Shown here piece by piece: positions 1-5,881 of a DNA stretch of 7,985 nucleotides. Position numbers and translations under genes: made by a program. Below the pieces are notes generated by a model that had not been told where the DNA came from, made no database searches, and worked only from the letters and a program-made list of their open reading frames with translations. The DNA is from Pseudomonadota bacterium. Lineage in GTDB: Bacteria > Pseudomonadota > Gammaproteobacteria > Burkholderiales > Rhodocyclaceae. Each line of letters opens with the position of its first letter. The first letter of the stretch is position 1. The stretch spans positions 1 through 7,985 of the forward strand of contig JAUPVD010000493.1 of NCBI GenBank assembly GCA_030917225.1. Direction: 5' to 3'.

Positions 1-563
1 CGCACGTTCTCCGGGCCTTTGCCGGACTCGAAGGGGTTGCCGAAGCCGGTGCGCAGGCGGAACTCCGGTCCGGTCGGCATGCGTGTCGAGAAGCTGAGCA
101 CACCGCCCATGGCGTTGCCGCCATAGAGCGAGGACATCGGACCGTAGAGCACTTCGACGCGCTCGATGTTGTCGGCAGGCAGGCCGCCGAAACTGAGGCC
201 GCCGGCGTAACCGTCGTTGAGTGGAATGCCGTCAAGGAGAATGAGCGAACGCTTCTCGTCGGGAATGCCGCGCAGCGCCATGGATTGCGACGGCTGCATG
301 ATGCCGCGACCGGGCTGGATGAAGACGCCGGGCAGTTCGTTGACGGTGTCGCTGAGGCGATAGACGTTGCGCTTGGCGATGTCGGCCGCAGTAACCACTT
401 CGACTTGGCCGGGCGCATTCTCCAGCGGCGTCGGGTTGCGCGTGGAGCTGACGATGATCGGCTCAAGTGCCGCCTCGGCGGCATGCGCCGAGGTCGCCGG
501 GTATGCCGGAAGTGTGACCAGTACAGCGAGCAGGGAGGTGCTGATGCGGGAAGGGCAGTTCAT
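1..563 (-). CDS. TonB-dependent outer-membrane receptor, N-terminal part (cut by left edge)
   Basis: This is the first 187 codons of a TonB-dependent receptor, whose barrel lies beyond the left edge. Residues 1-28 look like a signal peptide ending in an AHA-AE type site. A TonB-box-like stretch (EPIIVSS, about 34-40) and a plug domain follow. Plug marks are LPGV near 77-80, MALRGI at 95-100, the LLDGIPLND stretch near 109-117 and the ERVEVLYGPMSSLYGGNAMGG stretch near 134-154. The start ATG has an AGGGAG ribosome site (572-577) eight bases upstream, and this site overlaps the stop codon of btuB (576-578). The two genes are therefore probably translationally coupled and share the cobalamin-riboswitch transcript. 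The substrate cannot be read from the plug. A corrinoid is inferred from the operon only; a siderophore or other metal chelate remains possible. Confidence 0.9.
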   Translation of the reverse strand, partial: MNCPSRISTSLLAVLVTLPAYPATSAHAAEAALEPIIVSSTRNPTPLENAPGQVEVVTAADIAKRNVYRLSDTVNELPGVFIQPGRGIMQPSQSMALRGIPDEKRSLILLDGIPLNDGYAGGLSFGGLPADNIERVEVLYGPMSSLYGGNAMGGVLSFSTRMPTGPEFRLRTGFGNPFESGKGPENV

Positions 564-575
564 GGTGTGCGCTCC

Positions 576-2501
576 CTACTTCGGCGAGTAACGAACGCCG
601 ACGAACAGATTGCGTCCGGGAGTCTCGTAGTCGTTGTACGGGCTCAACGTGCTGCGTACCAGCGTGTATTCCTTGTCGAGCAGGTTGTTGAGTTTGGCAA
701 ACAGGCTCCAGTCGCGGTCGATGCGATAGTTAGCGTCGAGGTTGAGCAAGCCGTAGCCATCCAGCTTCTGCGTGTTGGCGCGGTTGTTGTAGCGGCTGCT
801 GACGCCCTGAAGCTGGGTGCCCAGGTTGAACTGACCGAGCTGGCGGCGTAGTTCGATCGTCCCTGTCTGTCGGGCACGCCGTTGCAGCGTATTGCCGGTC
901 TCGTCATCCTTGGCACTCAGCCAGTCGAGGTTGCCGCGGTATTCCCAGTCGCCGGATCGTCGGGCGTAGCTGAAGGAGGCCCCCTGGAGGGTGGCGCTGT
1001 TGAGGTTGCCGTAGGTGCCGATCCAGCTGGGGGCGACGCCGGAGACGTAGTCGAGAAGGTCCCGGACCTTGTTGTGATAGACGGTGAGGCTCGCGGAGGT
1101 GTTGGCGTGTTGATAGCTGATGCCGGCTTCCTTGTTGCGTGAGCGCTCGGGTTTCAGGTCCGGATTGCCCTGGAAGAAGTTGACCATGTCGAGTGGCCAG
1201 TAAAGATCGTTGAAGGTCGGGGCATGAAAGGCCGTACCGACACCGAGGCGGGCGGTCCACGCGTCGTCGAAGTGGTAGCCGTAGGCGAGCGAGCCATTGT
1301 TGTGGCGGCCCAGCCGTTGGATGTCGTCGCTGCGTACGCTGGCTTGCAGCGAGTGCGCACCGAAGTTGCCCTGGTAGCCCAGCACCATGGAGCGCGTGCT
1401 CTGGTCGGTGTAGGTGAAGGCTTGTGTCGAGCTGACGCGCACCTGCCGCCATTCGAGTGCGGCCATCAGCTTGTTTGCGGGCGACAGCGCGAAATCGTTT
1501 TGCCATACCAGCTGGTCCTGCGTCGTGTCGTAATGCTGCCGCGTGACGGCTGCCAGGGCGGTTGGGTCGTAGCGCCAGTTGAGGGTCTTGTCCTGGCTCT
1601 GGCCAACGCGCAACTGTGTTTTCCACGCCTGAGTCACGCGATAGGCAAGATGGGCTGAGTAGGTCGAGAGCTGCTGGTGCTGACGGTTGTCGTAATTGGC
1701 GGTACAGACTGTCCCGAAATCGTCGCAGTTGGCGCTGTCGAAGCGCTTCTTGGCATCGATATGCAGCGCTTCGCCGCCGAAGGACAGGTCTTCGTTGAGC
1801 CGGTGGCTGAAACGGGCGGACAGATTGCCGTTGCGATAGCGGTCCTCGTCCGGGTTGTACATGTCGTACAGTCCCCCCTTGGCTTCCCTGATCGAACTGA
1901 AACTGTCACTTTCCTGCCAGCCGGCCTGCAGATTGAAGCGGGTGTCTCCGCTTTGTCCTCCGTAGGCGACGGTGCCCTGGCGCGTGCGGTAGGTGCCGGC
2001 GCCGAGGCTGAAACCTGGCTTTGGCGCGCCTTCGCCCTGACGGGTGAAAATCTGGATGACGCCGCCAATCGCGTCGCTGCCATAGAGGGAACTGGCCGGC
2101 CCGCGCAGGACCTCGATGCGTTCCACTTGGTCGAGCGGCAGATGTTCCAGCGCAGCGGCGCAGGTGGTCGCCGAAGACATGCGCTGGCCGTCGATGAGGA
2201 CCAGCGTCTGATTGGTATTGGTGCCACGCAGCGAAATCGTACTGCTCGCGCCAACGCCGCCATTGCTGGTGGTCTGGATGCCGGGCAGCGTAGCGAGAAA
2301 CTCCGGCAGGGAGTTGGCGCTGCTGCGGTCGAGTTGTTCGCGGTCGATGATTGAAACATCGGAAAGCAGGTCATTGCTTCTGGTCGGCGTCCGCGTTGCG
2401 GTGACCACCACGGGGGGCAGTTCGCCAGCAATGGCGGGTAGGGGTACAACGATTGTGGCGAGGGCTGCGGCGAGTGCGGCCGGATGGAAATGCGCAGGCA
2501 T
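576..2501 (-). CDS. btuB: Vitamin B12 TonB-dependent outer-membrane receptor BtuB
   Basis: A 641-residue outer-membrane receptor that imports cobalamin using TonB energy. Residues 1-25 form a signal peptide (cleavage after AIA), and the TonB box lies in LPPVVVT at about 28-34. The plug domain spans about 35-155, with LPEFLATLPGIQ at 65-76, SLRG at 90-93, LVLIDGQRMSS at 100-110 and LRGPASSLYGSDAIGG at 132-147. The rest is a 22-strand-type beta barrel, and two Cys in the NCDDFGTVC stretch probably sit in an outer loop. It is slightly longer than E. coli BtuB. The last residues are YSPK, not the usual terminal aromatic residue. The start is supported by AAGGGAG (2508-2514) six bases upstream. 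The BtuB call rests on the plug sequence together with the cobalamin riboswitch in its leader; the riboswitch makes B12 repression very likely. Confidence 0.92.
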   Translation of the reverse strand: MPAHFHPAALAAALATIVVPLPAIAGELPPVVVTATRTPTRSNDLLSDVSIIDREQLDRSSANSLPEFLATLPGIQTTSNGGVGASSTISLRGTNTNQTLVLIDGQRMSSATTCAAALEHLPLDQVERIEVLRGPASSLYGSDAIGGVIQIFTRQGEGAPKPGFSLGAGTYRTRQGTVAYGGQSGDTRFNLQAGWQESDSFSSIREAKGGLYDMYNPDEDRYRNGNLSARFSHRLNEDLSFGGEALHIDAKKRFDSANCDDFGTVCTANYDNRQHQQLSTYSAHLAYRVTQAWKTQLRVGQSQDKTLNWRYDPTALAAVTRQHYDTTQDQLVWQNDFALSPANKLMAALEWRQVRVSSTQAFTYTDQSTRSMVLGYQGNFGAHSLQASVRSDDIQRLGRHNNGSLAYGYHFDDAWTARLGVGTAFHAPTFNDLYWPLDMVNFFQGNPDLKPERSRNKEAGISYQHANTSASLTVYHNKVRDLLDYVSGVAPSWIGTYGNLNSATLQGASFSYARRSGDWEYRGNLDWLSAKDDETGNTLQRRARQTGTIELRRQLGQFNLGTQLQGVSSRYNNRANTQKLDGYGLLNLDANYRIDRDWSLFAKLNNLLDKEYTLVRSTLSPYNDYETPGRNLFVGVRYSPK

Positions 2502-2507
2502 GTGAAT

Positions 2508-2570
2508 CTCCCTTGTCCGACAAGCGTCCCCGCAAGTCGGCGGTCTTCGGTATGGACGAAACGAAGGGAA
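2508..2570 (-). promoter_or_regulatory. btuB expression platform: start-site hairpin and possible Shine-Dalgarno sequester
   Basis: This is the leader between the riboswitch core and the btuB start. A hairpin sits at 2517-2540 (outer CCGAC/GTCGG, inner GCG/CGC, loop GGGA), directly before the ribosome site AAGGGAG (2508-2514). A second stretch, TTCCCTT (minus strand, 2570-2564), is complementary to the ribosome site over seven pairs, one of them G-U. The outer pairing would enclose the hairpin. No T-run follows the hairpin, so control of translation initiation fits better than transcription termination. The complementarity is seen directly; its regulatory use is inferred. Confidence 0.5.
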
Positions 2571-2630
2571 TTTGCCCAGGGCGGCCGGCGGCCACGTCCT
2601 GTAACCGCTTCCCCGCGGGTACGTCCGCTA

Positions 2631-2830
2631 TGTGTGCGAAGGCCGGTCTCCGGGCTCGCGAGGCTTTTGCGTACCGCCTTCCCAGGCTTGTTGGCCCAGT
2701 GGCATGTTGGTACGAATCACTCGCTTACCGTTGCGGGGGCAGCAGCGGAATTGCGTGGCAGTTGCCTGCACGCGCACCGCTTTCCCGTTTCACCGCGGCA
2801 GAGAAATCTGCACAACGGCACCTTGCACAT
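2631..2830 (-). promoter_or_regulatory. Cobalamin (B12) riboswitch
   Basis: The minus strand carries the conserved parts of a cobalamin riboswitch in the right order. An outer stem is formed by TGTGC (2829-2825) and GCACA (2637-2633). GGTGCC (2822-2817) follows, then a GGGAAAGCGGTG stretch near 2785-2774, GCTGCTGCCCCCGCAAC ending near 2731, GGTAAGCG near 2730-2723, GCCACTG (2703-2697) and CTGGGAAGGCGG near 2685-2674. Last comes the B12 box GAGCCCGGAGACCGGCC at 2657-2641, a full match to the published consensus rAGYCMGgAgaCCkGCc. It lies 130 bases before btuB, so adenosylcobalamin or a related corrinoid should lower expression of btuB and the following receptor gene. The ends are set from the outer stem and are approximate. 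Confidence 0.96.
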
Positions 2831-2868
2831 TCCGCTGCCGGCAAAACACGTCCTGCAGCGGGAGGCGA

Positions 2869-2874
2869 ATTGTA
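2869..2874 (-). promoter_or_regulatory. Candidate -10 element for the btuB riboswitch transcript
   Basis: TACAAT on the minus strand is the best -10 hexamer upstream of the riboswitch and would start RNA near 2862, about 30 bases before the riboswitch outer stem. No good -35 hexamer is found 16-18 bases upstream (the best is TTTCGT-like). That would suit a promoter needing an activator, and a CRP-type site is centred about 60 bases upstream of the predicted start. The call rests on one hexamer plus position. Confidence 0.35.
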
Positions 2875-2913
2875 TCTTGCGCCGGGGTTCGACGAAAGGT
2901 TTGATGCGCTGAA

Positions 2914-2929
2914 CGTGACATATTTCACA
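2914..2929. promoter_or_regulatory. CRP-type operator between divergent btuB and zap promoters
   Basis: CGTGA-N6-TCACA matches the CRP/Vfr consensus TGTGA-N6-TCACA at nine of ten fixed positions. Its centre (2921.5) is about 60 bases from the predicted btuB start (near 2862), close to the class I activation distance of 61.5. It is about 66 bases from the predicted start of the coiled-coil/zapA transcript, which is off-phase for class I. It could therefore act on btuB, on both genes, or be chance. Confidence 0.45.
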
Positions 2930-2950
2930 TTCAAAAAGCATTCTTAATCC

Positions 2951-2980
2951 TTGACTTAGCGTAATTTTTTCTTCTATAGT
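2951..2980 (+). promoter_or_regulatory. Sigma-70 promoter of the coiled-coil protein/zapA operon
   Basis: TTGACT (2951-2956) and TATAGT (2975-2980) are near-consensus -35 and -10 hexamers separated by 18 bases, in a locally AT-rich stretch. The expected transcription start is 2987 or 2988, which coincides with the A of the ATG of the next gene. The first gene would then be made from a leaderless or almost leaderless RNA. Confidence 0.75.
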
Positions 2981-2987
2981 TGCCGCC

Positions 2988-3188
2988 ATGGTCAATGAAC
3001 TGAATGCGCTCGAGAGCAAGATCGCCCAAGTGGCGGGCTTGTGCCGGGCTCTGCGCAACGAGAATCGCGAGTTGCAGTTGCGTCTTGTCGCGCTTGAATC
3101 CGAGAAGCGGCAATTGACCGAACGCATGGATAACGCCCGCGAACGGCTGGAAACTCTGGTCGGGCAGCTTCCCGAAGCCAAGGCCTGA
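2988..3188 (+). CDS. Small coiled-coil protein, TIGR02449 type (ZapB-like), upstream of zapA
   Basis: A 66-residue, highly charged protein predicted to be almost entirely one coiled coil: leucines recur in heptad-like spacing from MVNELNAL through LCRALRNENRELQLRLVALE to the C-terminal RLETLVGQL. It has no signal peptide or membrane segment. Small proteins of this kind sit immediately before zapA in many beta- and gammaproteobacteria and are annotated as TIGR02449. A link to Z-ring assembly, by likeness to the coiled-coil protein ZapB, is inferred from context. No ribosome site precedes the ATG, since GTTGCCGCC lies directly upstream, and the promoter -10 ends only seven bases before it. No better in-frame start is visible. 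zapA follows 18 bases after the stop. Confidence 0.8.
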   Translation: MVNELNALESKIAQVAGLCRALRNENRELQLRLVALESEKRQLTERMDNARERLETLVGQLPEAKA

Positions 3189-3206
3189 TCGGGAGCGCGA
3201 TTTTGC

Positions 3207-3542
3207 ATGGCTGACGCAACGACCCACCCTCACTATCTCGACATCACCTTGCTCGGCAAGGAATACCGTATTGCTTGCCCGCCGGAAGAGCGCGAGGCAC
3301 TTGAAGCTGCGGTTTCCTATGTCGACGAGAAGATGCACGACATTTCCGACCGCACCAAAAGCAACATTGCCGAACGTATCGCGGTAATGGCGGCACTCAA
3401 TATTGCGCACGAATTCCTGAGCTCCAAGGCCAAGGGCGGCGAGCCTGTCGGCGGCCTTGATTTCGGCGCTGTCCGGCGTAGAATCTCCGACATGGAGGCG
3501 CAGCTGGATGTGATGCTTGCACCACAGGAAAAGCTGTTCTGA
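3207..3542 (+). CDS. zapA: Cell division protein ZapA
   Basis: A 111-residue cytoplasmic protein that binds FtsZ and bundles protofilaments at the division site. The N-terminal head (about 8-50) carries the typical LDITLLGKEYRIACPPEEREALEAA pattern, in which a small beta sheet is followed by a helix. The long C-terminal helix (about 50-108) includes the conserved ERIAVMAALNIAHEFL stretch and a coiled coil for dimer and tetramer assembly. The length is normal for the family. GGGAG at 3191-3195 lies 11 bases before the ATG, slightly long but usable. It is co-transcribed with the coiled-coil gene 18 bases upstream. 6S RNA follows directly, the classic zapA-ssrS order. Confidence 0.95.
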   Translation: MADATTHPHYLDITLLGKEYRIACPPEEREALEAAVSYVDEKMHDISDRTKSNIAERIAVMAALNIAHEFLSSKAKGGEPVGGLDFGAVRRRISDMEAQLDVMLAPQEKLF

Positions 3543-3590
3543 GTTGTATTGCCAGCGCAGGGTTTCCAGCGCGGCAGCAAGCCTCCACCG

Positions 3591-3775
3591 AGTGACCCCT
3601 GCGGTGTTCGCCAAGGCCATATATTCCTTGAACCAATGCTAATTGGCATCGGTTGCGGACCATCGAAACCGCTGTTGTGCGCGCCCTTCGTCGGGTGTGC
3701 CTGATGCGGAAGGAAAGCAGCCACTCTGAACCCAGGTTCAGGATGCCGGCCTAACGGCACAGGCGGGGGCCCAGC
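3591..3775 (+). ncRNA. ssrS: 6S RNA
   Basis: 6S RNA binds sigma-70 RNA polymerase by imitating an open promoter and lowers transcription in stationary phase. The region begins with CCCCTGCGGTGTTCGCC near 3596-3612 and continues through TTCCTTGAACCAATGC to a long apical stem. It ends with TGAACCCAGGTTCAGG near 3727-3742 and GGCACAGGCGGGGG at 3756-3769. The terminal stem forms from CCCCTGC (3596-3602) and GCGGGGG (3763-3769), extended by TGT/ACA. The size, about 185 bases, and the place directly after zapA agree with known proteobacterial ssrS genes. Both ends are approximate. I found no convincing promoter in the 50 bases between zapA and the RNA, so it may be processed from the zapA transcript or use a weak promoter. 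Confidence 0.88.
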
Positions 3776-3789
3776 AAGTGCAGTACCGA

Positions 3790-3820
3790 CAGCGCGGAAG
3801 TTTCTTCCGCGCTGTTTTCA
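3790..3820 (+). terminator. Intrinsic terminator after 6S RNA
   Basis: A perfect 11-base-pair stem, CAGCGCGGAAG (3790-3800) with CTTCCGCGCTG (3804-3814), has a TTT loop and is followed by TTTTCATTT. It is a strong rho-independent terminator about 15 bases after the 6S RNA. The EVE-domain start codon begins only 19 bases after the stem, with no promoter visible between. Confidence 0.9.
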
Positions 3821-3833
3821 TTTGAGGGCGCGC

Positions 3834-4286
3834 ATGGCCTACTGGCTGATGAAGTCGGAGCCGGAAGAGGTTTCGATCGACGATCTGGCAGCACAAAAAA
3901 CCGTGCCCTGGTTCGGTGTGCGCAATTATCAGGCGCGCAACTTCATGCGTGATCGGATGCAGGTCGGTGACCTGGCCTTCTTCTACCACTCCAGTTGTGC
4001 CGAGCCGGGTATCGCCGGGATATGTGCTGTGTGTGCGCCCGCTCATCCGGACGATACCCAGTTCGATCCGGCCAGCCCCTACTTCGATGCCAAGGCCACG
4101 CAAGAGAATCCGCGCTGGCAGTGCGTCGATGTGAAGTTCGTAAAGAAGACGCGTCTCCTTGGCCTGACTGAACTGCGCATGCAGCCGGCACTGGCCGGCA
4201 TGCAGATTCTGCAACGCGGCAACCGGCTGTCGATTACGTCGGTGAGCGATGCGGAGTGGAAATTCATTACGGAGCAACTGCTGTGA
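3834..4286 (+). CDS. EVE-domain protein (thymocyte nuclear protein 1-like)
   Basis: A 150-residue single-domain protein of the EVE (formerly DUF55) family, which is PUA-like and thought to bind modified bases in DNA or RNA; the cellular target in bacteria is mostly unknown. Family marks are the N-terminal YWLMKSEPEE, then TVPWFGVRNYQARNFMRD near 23-40, the VGDLAFFYHSS stretch near 44-54 and GIAGICAV near 59-66. WQCVDVKFV follows near residues 95-103. The ATG at 3834 is chosen over an upstream TTG at 3822 because GAGGG (3824-3828) lies five bases before it and family members begin MAYWLMKSEP. The gene follows the 6S RNA terminator and overlaps the permease gene by four bases. Confidence 0.9.
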   Translation: MAYWLMKSEPEEVSIDDLAAQKTVPWFGVRNYQARNFMRDRMQVGDLAFFYHSSCAEPGIAGICAVCAPAHPDDTQFDPASPYFDAKATQENPRWQCVDVKFVKKTRLLGLTELRMQPALAGMQILQRGNRLSITSVSDAEWKFITEQLL

Positions 4287-5092
4287 CCGAATTCTGGTGG
4301 GCCTATCTCCTGCTCGGCACCTTCGCCGGCTTTCTTGCCGGACTGCTCGGTGTTGGCGGCGGCGCGGTGATGGTACCGATCCTGACGACGATCTTTCTCG
4401 CCGAGGGCTTCGCGAAGAGCGAAGTGCTGCATCTTGCGCTCGGTACCTCGATGGCGGCCATCGTCTTTACCTCGATCTCCTCGCTGCGTGCCCACCACGC
4501 GCATGGTGCAGTGCTTTGGCCCGTGGTGCGCGGCATCACGCCCGGCATTCTGCTTGGCACTTTCGGTGCGACGTTCATTGCCGCTCTGGCACCGACGACC
4601 TGGCTGGCGCTGTTCTTTGCCGCCTTCATGTCCTACGTTGCGGTGCAGATGCTGCTCAACATCAAGCCCAAGCCGCATCGCGAGCTTCCGGGTGTGCTCG
4701 GCCTGTCCACCGTCGGCCTGGGGATTGGCGGCATCTCGGCATTGGTCGCGATCGGTGGCGGCACGATGTCGGTACCGTTCATGACCTGGTGCAACGTCAA
4801 GGCACAGAATGCCATTGGCACCTCGGCAGCGATCGGCTTGCCGATCGCGCTGGCCGGCAGCATTGGCTACCTGGTCAATGGCTGGGGACATCCGGGCTTG
4901 CCGTCGATGACGCTTGGTTTCGTCTATCTGCCGGCGCTGGCGCCGATGGTCGTGATGAGCATGCTGGTAGCCCCGGTGGGCGCGCGTCTCGCACATCGCT
5001 TGCCAGTGGCGACATTGAAGAAGATTTTTGCCGGCCTGCTGGTGGCGCTGGTGGCCAGGATGCTGTGGAGCGTTTTCGGCGGGCAGGTCTGA
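4283..5092 (+). CDS. TauE/SafE-family (DUF81) membrane permease
   Basis: A 269-residue inner-membrane protein of the TauE/SafE family, whose members export sulfite, sulfoacetate or related anions. It shows the internal duplication of the family: GLLGVGGGAVMVPIL near residues 21-35 and LVAIGGGTMSVPFM near 156-169. Each is the first segment of a half with about four membrane helices. GTSMAA and GTSAAIGLP are the matching second motifs. The preferred start is the GTG at 4283, which overlaps the EVE stop as GTGA and has GGAG (4271-4274) eight bases upstream. An in-frame ATG at 4256 would add nine residues inside the EVE gene and has poorer support. The substrate cannot be assigned from sequence. 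The gene ends three bases from the convergent crotonase gene, with no terminator between. Confidence 0.88.
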   Translation: MTEFWWAYLLLGTFAGFLAGLLGVGGGAVMVPILTTIFLAEGFAKSEVLHLALGTSMAAIVFTSISSLRAHHAHGAVLWPVVRGITPGILLGTFGATFIAALAPTTWLALFFAAFMSYVAVQMLLNIKPKPHRELPGVLGLSTVGLGIGGISALVAIGGGTMSVPFMTWCNVKAQNAIGTSAAIGLPIALAGSIGYLVNGWGHPGLPSMTLGFVYLPALAPMVVMSMLVAPVGARLAHRLPVATLKKIFAGLLVALVARMLWSVFGGQV

Positions 5093-5095
5093 AGC

Positions 5096-5875
5096 TTAGC
5101 GCCCGCTGAAGACTGGTTTGCGTTTTTCGAGGAAGGCGGCGAGACCTTCCTTGTAGTCCGCAGTGTCGAGAAAAGCGAAGGAGGCCCGCAGTTCGTCTTC
5201 GGTCAGCGGCACGTCGTGCTGCAGGCGTTTTGCCCATTGCTTGTGCCAGCGCGCGACCAGCGGCGCGCCGTCGCCGATGCGGCGGGCCGCCGCAGCGACT
5301 TCGTCGCCCAACTGCGCGTCCGGTACGACGCGCGTCAGCAAGCCTTTCTGCAGCGCCTCTGCTGACGAGAGGATGCGTCCTTCGAGCAGGATTTCGAGAA
5401 CGACCGCAGGGCCGGCGAGGCGCAGCAGTCCGGCCATTTCCTCCGGGTACATCGAGAAGCCGATGCGATTGATCGGGGCGCCGAAGCGGGCGGATTCCCC
5501 AGCGATACGCAGATCGCACTGGCCGGCGATTTCCAGTCCGCCGCCGATGCAGGCACCGTGAATCTGCGCAATGGTTGGATGCGGACAGTTGCCGATGGCC
5601 TGCAAGGCTTTGCCGACCCAGCCGTGGTAGTGCATGGCACGGTCGACGGTGTCGCGGGCGGTCAGGAATTCCTCAAGATCGCCGCCGGCGGCAAACGCTT
5701 CTTCACCGTCGCCGCGCAGTACGATGCAACGCAGGGCGGTGTCGGCCGAAAGTTCCTGCATCGCGGCGTGGAGTTGCTGCCACATACCGAGATCGACGGC
5801 ATTGAGCTTGCCGGGATTGGTGATCCGGATCGTGGCGACGGTGCCGCCACGGGAGCAAAGAATGCTGCCGGCCAT
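5096..5875 (-). CDS. Enoyl-CoA hydratase/isomerase (crotonase) family protein
   Basis: A 259-residue cytoplasmic crotonase-fold protein acting on an acyl-CoA. The first oxyanion-hole segment is EEAFAAGGDLEEF (58-70) and the second is HGACIGGGLEIAGQCDL (106-122). The C-terminal YKEGLAAFLEKRKPVF is typical of the family. Glu115 matches the first catalytic Glu of rat enoyl-CoA hydratase (Glu144). Counting 20 residues on, the place of the second (Glu164) is Ile135 in FGAPINRIG. Ordinary hydration of enoyl-CoA is therefore doubtful, and another reaction such as decarboxylation or hydrolysis is possible. It starts seven bases after the stop of the GntR regulator gene, without a strong ribosome site, so translational coupling is likely. 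A methylmalonyl-CoA mutase gene diverges beyond the regulator. Specific function not assigned. Confidence 0.9.
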   Translation of the reverse strand: MAGSILCSRGGTVATIRITNPGKLNAVDLGMWQQLHAAMQELSADTALRCIVLRGDGEEAFAAGGDLEEFLTARDTVDRAMHYHGWVGKALQAIGNCPHPTIAQIHGACIGGGLEIAGQCDLRIAGESARFGAPINRIGFSMYPEEMAGLLRLAGPAVVLEILLEGRILSSAEALQKGLLTRVVPDAQLGDEVAAAARRIGDGAPLVARWHKQWAKRLQHDVPLTEDELRASFAFLDTADYKEGLAAFLEKRKPVFSGR

Positions 5876-5881
5876 GTGGTG

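Noticed and set aside
1677..2354. Plus-strand open frame of 225 codons inside btuB
   Set aside because: It is antisense to the BtuB plug and barrel, with no ribosome site or family resemblance.
2453..2947. Plus-strand open frames across the riboswitch region
   Set aside because: They run antisense through the riboswitch and leader, show no protein family features, and the conserved RNA explains the region.
4256..4282. Upstream ATG start for the permease
   Set aside because: It would lie 27 bases inside the EVE gene with no good ribosome site, while GTG at 4283 has GGAG at proper spacing and a typical GTGA stop-start overlap.
4079..4996. Minus-strand open frame of 305 codons opposite the EVE and permease genes
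   Set aside because: Its sequence is rich in Arg, His and Gln with no domain, and it lies opposite confidently recognised genes; a frame shadow.
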